Positions 50,701 to 57,559 of a stretch of DNA of 64,000 bases are shown piece after piece (position 1 is the stretch's first letter; each line of letters starts with the position of its first letter). A program made the translations under genes and the position numbers. Origin of the DNA: Nectonema munidae. Taxonomy: Eukaryota; Nematomorpha; Nectonematoida; Nectonematidae. Location of the stretch: NCBI GenBank assembly GCA_030549495.1, contig JAUIRK010000059.1, forward strand, positions 124,001-188,000, written 5' to 3'. The notes beneath the pieces are model-generated. The model searched no databases and was not told the DNA's origin. It saw nothing but the letters and a program-made list of their open reading frames with translations.

Positions 50701-53700
50701 TTTTGAACTTGCGAAAATATAGACGAAGAATCGCAGTTTTTTCCAAGCTAACAAGACGTTCAACATTGCAAGAATTTTTAACATATTTAATGCAACAATT
50801 AAGTTGCTTGTGATCACAAAATCTCTTAATATAAAGAGTAACATTTCGCTTCTTCAATTTCTTCACATATGCATTTTCTTACCTGTTTTGCTAATAATAA
50901 TGATGATATAACACCATTACTTACACTTTTAGACAAATAATCAACATGCACTGAATATTATTTTTTAACTATATTTTGCAATTCTTGAAATTTGGCATTA
51001 GTCATTAAATTAATTTTCATTAACTCAATGAAATTTCCCCTTTTTAAAGAATCAGTATTTGCTAAACTCAACTTTGTTTAACTCGAGGTGAATTGTTAGG
51101 TCATCATAAAAACAAGTTATTAACAGTTCGATATAACAAACTACATAGCTACTGAATAAAAAATTAGCATTTTAGGGGCCATTACGTCAACCAAAGACTG
51201 GAGAAGGGGTGTGGATAAGTTAACAAATGAAAAGTTGAGGATAGGGAATAGAGGGTTAAAATTAAGCAAAAAAGGTTGACGTCAATTGTGAATGGCCCAT
51301 CTCATTTCTAGACACGAATATTTAACTGAAATACAGATTTTTATATAATTAAGTAATTACTAATAACGTACCAATTAAATCGACTTGGTTATATACTTTC
51401 TGCTCTTTCTTCGATCGGTATCGTCAAATTTTTTATTTTTCACTGATTTCAGTAGATAGATAAATTCAAGTGATTACCAGAGCTATAAAACCTAGAATAA
51501 CTTTGTATTTTTGCATTGCACTTTGTACAAATAAACCTTATATATGTGCTTCGACTCCTAGTAGTTGAAAAATCTGACTCTGACATTAAACACTTTAAAA
51601 CTTATTATTTTTACATTGCTTCTTTGGCTCCGACTACGATTGGAGGTTCAGCCCATATGCTACCAAAAATTAAAATATATTTAATCGTTAAAAAACAAAC
51701 TCAAATGCCACTTCTAAATTTCATTGTTATAACCAACTTTAACTCTTTTAAATTTCCGACTCCTCCAATTCTCTACTCCGACTTCCCAACGCTGAAAAAA
51801 TTGGCTTTATTCAAAAACAAAGTTAGGAATCGTTTAGAAACAACATCCGTAATTTTTCATTCATTACTCAGCGATTTTTATGTTTGAAAGCTATAAATAC
51901 AAAATAATGTTTAAATTTATATACTCAAACTTTGCTTAAATGATATGCTTTAAGAATCGGTATGTGTACACTGTACAGGTTACAAATGTTGTCTCTACAT
52001 CAAAACATAATTTATAAATTCATGAGATAATTGACAAACACTTTATTAACATTGAAAACAACCATATAATTGCTAATTAAACAAAGTAATATAAGCACTT
52101 ACAAGAGTAAAAGCAAAGCAGTATTTGTATAATAAGAAGTAAATTAAAATTAAGAAATTCTATGAACAGGTTTCACTTCATCAACACTTCTATAAAAACA
52201 ACATCTTACAACATCTCTCTTTGCATACTTGTGTTTTATTTGCTTGCGATCAGTTACTGCATATACAGTACGCACAAAGCACATGTTGTGAGAGAATAAT
52301 GCAAGTAAAATATACTTTACTTTATGTACAGCATCAATTATGTTATGTTTTTCAGGAAACTGCTTAATTGAATATTAAACTTTTCAAATTTTTTCCAAAC
52401 AAGAGAGGCGGAAGGAAAACAAATATAGAAGATATTTGCAAACAACTATAGAAAGTAAAAAATAAAAGAATGAAAAATCGCTTTTGCCTCCCTAAATCAC
52501 AATAGTTATTACTTTTGAATTTCGTTATAATTTTTCAATATTTTAGGGCATATTGCATCCTTATTTTTATACATCAATTTATAACAAGTAATGTCTTTAG
52601 GGAGGCAAAAGCGATTTTTCATTCTTCTATTTTTACGAGAGTGTTTTATTAGGTCTAGGAGCGATTTTAAAAGTATTTTCAAATGCTATGAGAGGAAACG
52701 GCAAAACGACTAAACGCGCGAGTTTTAGCCTCTCTTCTGCGCGTAAGTGCTCTAAAATACGCAATTTCATGAAATTCATCCCAATACCTGAAGTTACTTT
52801 GGAGCTTTTTTAAAAGAAGTTGTATGAAATCAAATGGGATTCGAGATAAAGTAATGTGTGCCCCGATCTATTCAGCGTTTTTCAAACTGTGGCTCCCGAC
52901 CCTCTACTGGGTCGCGTGAAAAATAAAATGGGTCGTGACAAAAAAGAAAGGACATATAAATAGTCGATGCTAAATAAATGAACCTAGTGATCAGGGTTTG
53001 TCTTAGTACACCTAAGTATTATGAGCAGAGCCGGCCTTAGGTCACTGCAACCTATGCGGACGCAGTGGGCCCCGCGCTTCTCATTTTTCATTTTGATGAT
53101 ATATTGTATGAATTCGCTAAATGCAAGGTTCGCAAAGTAAAGTTACTTTGATCGTCATTTTGTGTTAATGGAAAAGTAATAAAACAAATCCCTTTTCTTT
53201 TTTTCAAAATCTTATTTCTCACTTTTAATCTTTTTTCCTACCCACACTGGGCCCCTCGCAATCCATCTTGCATAGGGCTCCGCGAACACTAGGGCCGGCC
53301 CTGATTATGGGTCGCAATGCAGACTGTGGTTCTTGCTATGGGTCACAGTAAAAAAAGTTTGAAAACGCTGTATTAGATGACTACGCCTTTTTGACAGCCG
53401 TTATTTTATTTCAAGGTATGGCAGTACATAACACTTTACCGCAAAGTTTTTCTAATAGACTGCCCAGGTGTCGTCTCCCCAAACCAGGAAGAGTCGGAAA
53501 CTGATCTTGTTCTCAAAGGTGTGGTAAGTTGTTTTGTTTTGCTTTAGTATCTGTAGTTTAGCATTTCCATTTTAACGAACTTTTCATCCCATCTTTTCTC
53601 TAGATATCTATTATTATTATTATCTAAGACACTATTTTCCACTAAATGAATTGATTTTTCAAATTTGTTCATCTCTTTTTTTACACTTTTGTAAATGTTT

Positions 53701-56251
53701 TCTTACGCATAAAATATTCAGTATTGTTTATACTTCAAAAAATATAAACAAATCTAAGACTAGTTTAAATTATAACAAACCTATTTTAAGAATATAATTT
53801 ACTATAAAATCAACCGTCACATATCTTCTGCTTTTACTAAAGTGGTGGCGTTGGAATGAACATTTTAACGAAGTTAGACCGCTTGTCATGAACACAAAAG
53901 TTTCAGTGTATAAAGAAAGATCGCTGACTATGCTAGTAATCGTGGCATGCATATATTGTTGTGAAGAGTATTATTTTGGCGTAAAGCAGTCATTCGATGT
54001 TGCAACTATGAAAACTCGTATAAAAAGACTACCTAATTTTACACTTGCAAAATTCCCTATTTTGTTCATCGCCTATTTTTAAATTTCCTTTGTCATATCC
54101 GAACTACTTCTTTCCATGTTAATTTTGGTCTACCCTTAGATTTATCTATATTCTATAATATTGTCTATATTACCTTAGTTTAGGCTGGGTAGTTTTCTAT
54201 AATTAGAAAAAGAGGATGACTTGTATGTTCAACCTTTTTCACTATGATTCACCGTTTGAACACGTTCTTTCTTTTCTGCCCTAAGAATTTATCGATTTAA
54301 AAGGGTAGGTTCGAATGAAACCTGTTTGTATTCTTAGTTGTACGGACTAGTGCAGGACAATGCGACTTTTGAAGAATTAAGAAAGGAGCTGGAGTTGAGC
54401 TTAGCTGCGTTTGAACCCAACGGAATATCCCACTCATTTATTATTCATAAAAAAGCATACTCTTTAAATTTAAGTTTTACGAAAATAAACTTGGTAGGAG
54501 ACAAAGAATGTCTTCAACGCAGCAAGAACAAAAAAGGAACAAACTATGTGGGGACTGAGAAGCGTTTATGCAGCGATCGACACTTTAAATAATTGATAGG
54601 CGTTGCCATAAAAAACAGTCAAAGTTTGGTGTGTTTAATCAAAACCTGTTATTACTTTAAAAATGCTTCCCTTTTATACTGTCATCTTTTTGTCACTGCT
54701 ATATTGAATGCATTATGTTTGTAAGCTTATACTTCATAATGATGATGTTTGCATCTACAAAACAATGCAGTTTGATATGAAAGCAACAAGTATGCAGCAA
54801 GCAAGCAATGCAGTTTGATATGAAAGCAAGTACAAATTAAGATTGGGACCAGATAAACTAGTCTTAATCCTGAATAGAGAGCTGGTCACTTTAGAGGAAG
54901 TAAAGACTATGCTAAATGATAGACCAACATTTGGGCTGTAAGAAAATGGTCGCAATAGCGATCCGACCGTTTTAGAGGGCTGCTCGCTAAGAGGGAGTCT
55001 ACTGTATTTGATTTCTGGAATAAAAGACTTGATTGTTTAAATTATATTTACCAAATATAATAAGGGCATTTTCCCAACTCTTATATTCTATTCATTAATT
55101 TAACTCTTTCAGTTACATACAGCCCCATCTCTAGACTTCGAGTACGGGGGCAAATTTGATTTTAATGGGGCCTGGACTATAACAAAGTGCATACACTTAT
55201 ATATGTCAATGTAGTTCTAGGGGGTGTCAAAAAAAATTTCCAAGATTAAAAGCTTTGCATCTAACTATGTAAATATTTAAAAGAAGTAAGACGTCCTTTT
55301 TTAATTTCTAAATATTTGAAGCTGAGCTTGTAGAAAACATTTATATTATTCTTGTAAAAGTATTTGAAAAGGAAATATATTAAACGAATTTTCCATTTTT
55401 GCAGGAATATATTCATGTATAATATTCATTTTAAGTCAATCATGGAAGCGCTCTGTCTCGCCTTGTAATAATATGACTAGAGATTACAGGTTTAAGAAAA
55501 TAGTTTTGCGTCTTTGCTTTTTTTGCCTAAAATATCGCAATCTTAAAGATAACAGCATACTTAATCAATCTCTAAATAAAATAACTAGGCAGGCTCGTAT
55601 ATGCTTGATGCAGTAGAACTTTCTTGGCGATTTGAGCTGCCTGTCTAAAGATTGGCGATGTATTTTTAACTTGAATTTCCTTCGCTCATAAGTCTAACTC
55701 TAAGGCTTAGTTATGATGAATTGAATATGAGATTTATCCTGTGTGATTGTGACTCCTTGTTCTCGTTTTTTGCTCATTGTTTACTGTTTGTTTGATGGTC
55801 TGTTCTTGCTATGAATTATTCTTCACTTTGCTTTTTGTTTACAATATAATACAAAATGTATTTTATAATCGTGATTTTCTTTCCATATTTATTTTGAACA
55901 AATTTTATTCGTTTACTTAATTTGTATTTCAAGGTTCGTGTAGAAAACATCCCTGATCCAGAATGTCATATCGCTGAAGTTTTGAAACGCGTGAAAAAGG
56001 AACATATTGCGAAGACGTACAAATTGAAGGAGGACGACTTTGTGGATTCAGACTCCTTTTTGCATGCGCTGGGTTTGAGGAGCGGCAAACTTTTGAAGGG
56101 AGGAGATGTTGATGTTAACACTGTTGCTAAAATGGTTCTAAATGATTGGCAACGTGGAAAGCTCCCTTACTTTGTTCCACCTCCCTTCTATCCAAAGCCT
56201 TCACAAGTAGACGCTGAAAGTGCACTCAAAACAGCTAAAAGTATTCCCTAA
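29672..56251 (+). CDS. GNL2: GNL2/Nog2, nucleolar GTPase of 60S ribosome assembly (10 exons)
   Basis: The protein is a circularly permuted GTPase that binds pre-60S particles in the nucleolus and nucleoplasm and must leave before export. Exons: 29672-29723, 30352-30442, 30929-31023, 32204-32337, 35431-35529, 42861-43016, 47614-47886, 49396-49524, 53416-53523, 55934-56251. All borders are GT-AG and all phases agree. They encode 484 residues. The N-terminal NGP1NT domain includes [18 protein letters not shown] and [10 protein letters not shown]. The permuted G domain runs G4 (LNKCDL), G5 region (FHASIS), G1 (GYPNVGKSS), then G3 (DCPG). The C-terminal block [20 protein letters not shown] and DWQRGKLP is conserved. 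Yeast Nog2 ends at a similar point (486 residues), while vertebrate GNL2 carries a long acidic/basic tail not seen here. The stop may be genuine, or a donor near 56240 could lead to a further exon. No break was found. Confidence 0.95.
29751..29785 (+). repeat. MITE terminus in GNL2 intron 1
   Basis: CAGGGGTGCACATTTTGTAT matches in inverse orientation the ends at 41990 and 42468 (GATGTGCGCCC[CT]TG). It is the only end of this copy that I could find. Confidence 0.35.
30352..30442 (+). CDS. GNL2: GNL2 exon 2
   Basis: It encodes [20 protein letters not shown] and then [10 protein letters not shown]. The [10 protein letters not shown] motif is the conserved MRD.ATI.RL of NGP1NT. The acceptor is ATAG/A and the donor AAAAG/GTTTCT, a weak but valid GT. 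Confidence 0.88.
30929..31023 (+). CDS. GNL2: GNL2 exon 3
   Basis: It encodes [20 protein letters not shown] and then [11 protein letters not shown], strongly conserved in yeast and animals. It runs from acceptor TTTATAG to donor TTTG/GTATGC, ending in phase 1. Confidence 0.93.
32204..32337 (+). CDS. GNL2: GNL2 exon 4
   Basis: It encodes [20 protein letters not shown], then [20 protein letters not shown] and DVAR. NTR at the start completes the WFGNTR motif across the intron. The acceptor is CTTCTAG and the donor AGG/GTATTA. Confidence 0.93.
32600..34830 (-). mobile_element. LINE ORF2 relic in GNL2 intron 4, antisense to the gene (L-I)
   Basis: The minus-strand order is as follows. The endonuclease end lies at 34770-34620 ([30 protein letters not shown]). 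The linker is at 34620-34190 ([20 protein letters not shown]). The RT runs 34004-33273 ([67 protein letters not shown]). A second frame at 33402-32959 has [13 protein letters not shown], the intact YADD box ([12 protein letters not shown]) and [13 protein letters not shown]. About four frame changes or stops disrupt it. The 5' end including most of the endonuclease is missing. The tail near 32600-32700 shares a TTTTCAAAAGGCCAT motif with the tail of L-J. Confidence 0.84.
34876..35148 (-). other. unassigned minus-strand open frame of 90 codons
   Basis: The frame is basic ([20 protein letters not shown]) and lies between the LINE L-I and GNL2 exon 5. I do not recognise it. It may be part of a transposable element. 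No splice partner was found. Confidence 0.2.
35431..35529 (+). CDS. GNL2: GNL2 exon 5
   Basis: It encodes [20 protein letters not shown] and then [13 protein letters not shown]. The VHVLET and FGPKS.RK.P motifs are family hallmarks. Both borders are phase 0 (TTCTTCAG / GTATGTTT). Confidence 0.93.
35530..37897. other. GNL2 intron 5, left part: no gene recognised
   Basis: It holds AT-rich DNA, a C-tract (GCCCCCCCCCCC at about 36157) resembling one at 42190, and a pyrimidine-rich block. A TA dinucleotide run lies just before the unknown gene (about 37794-37816). Confidence 0.4.
36375..36465 (+). repeat. degenerate pyrimidine-rich minisatellite
   Basis: Imperfect repeats of a (T)CAAGCTCTCT...TTCATT unit occur about four times. 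The block is almost pure C/T on this strand and sits inside GNL2 intron 5. It creates an open frame without coding character. Confidence 0.45.
37898..39652 (+). pseudogene. two-exon gene of an uncharacterised multi-copy animal family, in GNL2 intron 5
   Basis: Exon 1 (37898-38201) starts in a good context (TCAAAATGC) and encodes a cysteine-rich domain: CYICG, then [25 protein letters not shown] and CYFCL. A 57-base GT-AG intron (38202-38258) follows. Exon 2 encodes [80 protein letters not shown], then (after a one-base frame loss near 39078) [55 protein letters not shown] and [17 protein letters not shown] recall close relatives as unnamed multi-copy proteins in arthropods and cnidarians. FID, ADLK and HGERF could be an RNase-H-like D-D-E set around a CxxC, suggesting a transposase-like origin, but that is inference. 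Apart from the one break, the frame is open over about 560 codons. No terminal repeats were seen. Confidence 0.7.
39653..40512. other. GNL2 intron 5: unassigned stretch
   Basis: AT-rich DNA with no recognised coding similarity. It ends at the TTAA of piggyBac-2. Confidence 0.4.
40517..41877 (-). mobile_element. piggyBac element with both ends, coding part truncated (piggyBac-2)
   Basis: TTAA at 40513 is followed by CCCGTTAACGAC. The reverse complement of the other end reads CCCATTAACGAC (ending 41877) and is followed by a decayed TTAA (TGAA on the plus strand). The matching 12-bp termini fix the boundaries. On the minus strand an N-terminal acidic region ([17 protein letters not shown], 41300-41250) is followed by WKHTF-like sequence and [20 protein letters not shown] at 41080-41020. 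Past a break, [20 protein letters not shown] and [15 protein letters not shown] follow (about 40890-40790), the first catalytic aspartate region. The C-terminal two thirds, including the later catalytic residues, are missing. This makes a 1.36-kb deletion derivative. Confidence 0.78.
41955..41990 (-). repeat. MITE terminus, copy 1
   Basis: CCAATAATTTCAAGGATGTG and then CGCCCTTG end at 41990. The sequence matches 42438-42468 in the same orientation, and the inverse of 29751. Confidence 0.4.
42432..42468 (-). repeat. MITE terminus, copy 2
   Basis: CCAATAATTTTTGAGGATGT and then GCGCCCCTG end at 42468. It is a near-copy of 41955-41990, 478 bp further on. Only one type of end was located, so the extent of the element is unknown. 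Confidence 0.4.
42861..43016 (+). CDS. GNL2: GNL2 exon 6
   Basis: It encodes [20 protein letters not shown], a variable linker, and ends with [14 protein letters not shown], the conserved (K)GQSKRIW.ELYK motif that leads into the G domain. The borders are ATATTTTAG and AAG/GTAACT, phase 0. Confidence 0.93.
43149..43500 (+). mobile_element. RTE-type LINE 3' end with GAT tail (RTE-1)
   Basis: The frame reads [20 protein letters not shown] and then [10 protein letters not shown], the '[10 protein letters not shown]' motif near the C-terminus of RTE-like ORF2. A microsatellite tail of GAT units ends the copy near 43496, as is usual for RTE elements. It is strongly 5'-truncated. It lies in sense orientation in GNL2 intron 6. 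Confidence 0.75.
43790..44560 (+). mobile_element. possible Penelope-like element C-terminus (GIY-YIG remnant)
   Basis: Near 44285-44390 two adjacent frames read [17 protein letters not shown] and [17 protein letters not shown]. Together these have the order of a GIY-YIG endonuclease (..IYKI.C....YIGES....RI.EH..). The flanks are less AT-rich than the surroundings. The reverse transcriptase is not recognisable. This is a weak call. A chance resemblance cannot be excluded. Confidence 0.25.
44561..45849. other. GNL2 intron 6: unassigned stretch
   Basis: No coding similarity or element end was recognised. A somewhat GC-richer patch lies at 44820-44940. Confidence 0.4.
45850..47345 (-). mobile_element. 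RTE-type LINE relic split by a Tigger insertion (RTE-2)
   Basis: The upstream part on the minus strand (47345-47230) reads [16 protein letters not shown] and then [17 protein letters not shown], the region just after the RTE reverse transcriptase catalytic box. After the Tigger insertion the LINE resumes at about 46330: [23 protein letters not shown], then [20 protein letters not shown] and [10 protein letters not shown] (46100-45950), the standard RTE C-terminal blocks. Several frame breaks are present. It differs in sequence from RTE-1 and lies antisense to GNL2 in intron 6. Confidence 0.75.
46387..47225 (-). mobile_element. Tigger/pogo 3' half inserted in RTE-2 (Tigger-2)
   Basis: On the minus strand the catalytic part begins at about 47220 with [20 protein letters not shown] (second aspartate). 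It continues with [20 protein letters not shown] (third aspartate), then [17 protein letters not shown] separate acidic C-terminal frame (46800-46453) carries [16 protein letters not shown]. The terminal sequence CAGTCAAATCTGTCTATACC starts at 46387. The first catalytic aspartate and the DNA-binding domains are missing, so the element is truncated on its 5' side at the junction with the RTE sequence. One frame break was seen in the remaining part. Confidence 0.8.
47614..47886 (+). CDS. GNL2: GNL2 exon 7 (G4 motif)
   Basis: It begins [20 protein letters not shown] and contains [16 protein letters not shown] (G4, NKxD) and [11 protein letters not shown] (G5 region). The borders are TTTTAG and CAA/GTATCT. 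It is the longest internal coding exon. Confidence 0.96.
47887..48357. other. GNL2 intron 7, left part: no feature recognised
   Basis: AT-rich intronic sequence without coding similarity or terminal repeats. Confidence 0.4.
48358..48884. mobile_element. candidate pogo-type MITE
   Basis: TA then CAGTGAATCCTCTCAGATAC at 48358, and the reverse complement of the right edge CAGTAAGTGAATTCCTTCAT (ending 48884, followed by TA), share a CAGT...GAAT.CCT.. pattern. TA borders fit the pogo/mariner superfamily. There is no coding capacity. Confidence 0.4.
48769..48928. repeat. inverted repeat of about 31 bp
   Basis: ATAAGAAACGATAAATTCTA at 48771 has an inverse partner at about 48898-48927 (TCGAGAATATAAAAATTTAT then CGTTTCTTAT). 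About 27 of 31 positions match, with a spacer of roughly 95 bases. It overlaps the right end of the candidate pogo-type MITE and may be a nested MITE of its own. Confidence 0.5.
49396..49524 (+). CDS. GNL2: GNL2 exon 8 (G1/P-loop)
   Basis: It encodes [20 protein letters not shown] and then [20 protein letters not shown], which includes the P-loop GYPNVGKSS and the switch region. The borders are TTCTTTAG and AAG/GTATTT. Confidence 0.97.
49697..51050 (-). mobile_element. hAT relic, ZMYM1-like lineage, in GNL2 intron 8 (hAT-F)
   Basis: The left terminus CAGAGGTGTCCAACTTTTTC at 49697 is a typical hAT end. It is followed by the GC-rich block (TGGGGCGGGCGCTATTTTTT near 49830) often seen inside such ends. 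On the minus strand 50690-50540 encodes [20 protein letters not shown] and, in another frame, [11 protein letters not shown]. Next comes [20 protein letters not shown] at about 50430-50380. These match the DGAS.M.G and RWSS.. blocks of the hAT catalytic domain found in ZMYM1-like proteins. Several frameshifts are present. The N-terminus is lost and no right terminus was found. Confidence 0.65.
51175..51298. mobile_element. short MITE with GGGCCATT...GACGTCAACC ends
   Basis: The left end GGGGCCATTACGTCAACC and the inverse of the right end (GGGCCATTCACAATTGACGT then CAACC) match with one 7-base indel. The element is 124 bp with almost no interior. Similar GGGCCATT...ACGTCA ends are widespread in invertebrate MITEs. 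No target duplication is clear. Confidence 0.55.
51299..52466. other. GNL2 intron 8, middle part: unassigned
   Basis: One plus-strand open frame (51516-51887) has no recognisable family. Otherwise AT-rich. Confidence 0.35.
52467..52625. mobile_element. perfect 30-bp inverted repeat, MITE-like hairpin
   Basis: The left arm 52467-52496 (begins AGAATGAAAAATCGC, contains GCCTCCCTAAA) and right arm 52596-52625 are perfect reverse complements. Imperfect pairing extends about 17 bases further out. The spacer is 99 bases and AT-rich. The exact match stands out against the decay of neighbouring elements, so this copy is either recent or kept by gene conversion between the arms. Confidence 0.7.
52873..53370. 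mobile_element. non-autonomous hAT with nested MITE (outer copy)
   Basis: CAGCGTTTTTCAAACTGTGG at 52873 and the inverse of the right edge CAGCGTTTTCAAACTTTTTT (ending 53370) are matching hAT-type termini. GGGTCGC blocks lie inside both ends, as in many hAT families (GACCCTCTACTGGGTCGC). There is no coding capacity. It lies in intron 8, 45 bp before GNL2 exon 9. I found no clear 8-bp target duplication. Confidence 0.7.
53026..53303. mobile_element. non-autonomous hAT nested in the outer copy
   Basis: CAGAGCCGGCCTTAGG at 53026 and the inverse of the right edge CAGGGCCGGCCCTAG (ending 53303) form the termini. The 8-mers attatgag (53018-53025) and attatggg (53304-53311) form a target duplication with one mismatch. 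The element is 278 bp. It is younger than the element that contains it. Confidence 0.82.
53416..53523 (+). CDS. GNL2: GNL2 exon 9 (G3 motif)
   Basis: It encodes [20 protein letters not shown] and then [20 protein letters not shown] is the G3 motif. The borders are TTTCAAG and GTG/GTAAGT, a consensus donor. Confidence 0.96.
53524..54762. other. GNL2 intron 9, left part: no feature recognised
   Basis: Short opposing open frames at 53770-54082 and 54338-54592 show no family resemblance. No element ends were found. Confidence 0.35.
54763..54829 (+). repeat. 24-bp direct repeat
   Basis: CAATGCAGTTTGATATGAAA then GCAA occurs at 54763-54786 and again, identically, at 54806-54829. This is a short local duplication, possibly part of a decayed DNA transposon whose end lies at 55004. 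Confidence 0.7.
54950..55004 (-). repeat. pogo-type terminus
   Basis: On the minus strand, TA is followed by CAGTAGACTCCCTCTTAGCG and then AGCAGCCCTCTAAAACGG. This is a typical pogo/Tigger terminus with a TA border. The partner end was not found. Confidence 0.45.
55934..56251 (+). CDS. GNL2: GNL2 exon 10 (last exon recognised)
   Basis: It encodes [40 protein letters not shown], then [20 protein letters not shown] and [12 protein letters not shown] short tail ends in KSIP and TAA. Downstream an AATAAA lies at 56472. Confidence 0.94.
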   Translation, partial: VRVENIPDPECHIAEVLKRVKKEHIAKTYKLKEDDFVDSDSFLHALGLRSGKLLKGGDVDVNTVAKMVLNDWQRGKLPYFVPPPFYPKPSQVDAESALKTAKSIP

Positions 56252-56471
56252 GGAATCCAAATCTTTTAATCTTTAAACATTTGTTTAGAGTATTGCATAT
56301 GCAAGAATGAAGCGAATACTTTACATTTTTTATTTCTTCTTTAAAAGAATAACGAATTCCATTTCTTTTATCCAACCTGCGTTATCAACAAATCAATAAT
56401 GTGATTTATTCTTCGCACACTGTCGGTATAAATGCCCTTCCTTAAAAATTAGAAAGGTTGTATCTAAACTA

Positions 56472-56477
56472 AATAAA
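56472..56477 (+). terminator. GNL2: candidate GNL2 polyadenylation signal
   Basis: AATAAA lies 221 bases after the GNL2 stop codon. In such AT-rich DNA this hexamer is common, so it is a candidate only. Confidence 0.4.
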
Positions 56478-56507
56478 AGTTGACTATGATTATCCAACAA
56501 AACTCGT

Positions 56508-57500
56508 ACATTCGATCGACATTTTTCACTTCAAAAATAATTTTAAATTTATTAGAAAAACATTATACTGACCCATAAAAAGTAAAAAATAAATATTAAT
56601 TTTCGACTGTTTTCTTTAACTATGACATTTTAAAAAGTAAAAAACCATATTACCTTTGTGAATATAAAATATTGAAAAAATAATATATAAACTCATCACG
56701 TTAATTATTGATATTTTTTGAAACTAGATAAAAGTTGACTGACCTCACATAAAAGCGGATTTTGGAAAAATAAAAATATATTTATTTGTAAAACCTAGCC
56801 TATTTACCCACAAAGAGTATAGCTTCAAATCTTGAACATTCGATCGACATTTTTCATTTCAAAAATAATTTTAAATTTATTAGGAAAACATTATTCTGAC
56901 CTATACTTAACGTAACTTTTAATCGTCAACCACAAATTAGATTGACATTTTACACCCAAATTGCAAAAAAATTAGTTAATTTTATAAAAAAATATATTTA
57001 TTAAAGTATGTATGTTTTTGAATAAACTTTCTTAGAGGTAAAAAGGAAATACATTTGGACATTTTCAAATCATAATTCCTAAAACTGAGTTGAGAAATAA
57101 AACCACCATCGTTTATTTGGTATAAAAACATACTTTTTAAAATAGAATTTAATCTTTAGAGGAAATTTTGAAAAGTAAACCGCAAAATTAGTTGACATTA
57201 CCAGACATTTTGACAACTTAATTGCAAAAAAATGACTCCAGAATTTAAATTGGCATACTTGATTTAGTATTAAATATATATTTAATTTAAAATTTGAATA
57301 ATATTCTTGGAGAAAAATTTCAAACATAAAACGAAAAATTGATTGAAAATTTTAGACATCTTAACACCCTAAATTGCAAAATCTGATTCAGAAATCAAAT
57401 CAGCATGGGATTTGGTATAAAAATAAATATTTTATTTAAAATTTGAATGAATGTTTTCATAAGCAATTTTATCATCAATCCAAATTTTTATTGACATTTG
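56508..57500. repeat. decayed tandem repeat, clearest period about 148 bp
   Basis: The landmark TTTGG(T/A)TA or its variant recurs at 57116, 57263 and 57411, and TTGACATT-like blocks at about 57045, 57192, 57343 and 57490. This gives a spacing of 147-151 bases. Units share AATTGCAAAA, ATTTAAAATTTGAAT and a TTCTTGGAGAAAAATTT-like segment. Further left, a 66-bp segment (ACATTCGATCGACATTTTTC and on) occurs at 56508-56573 and 56836-56901 with about four differences. The array begins about 250 bp after GNL2. Confidence 0.6.
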
Positions 57501-57559
57501 CTGCAAAGTTCCTGTGTTTATTGAAAAAATAATGTGTTCCAATATAATGTATTATTATA

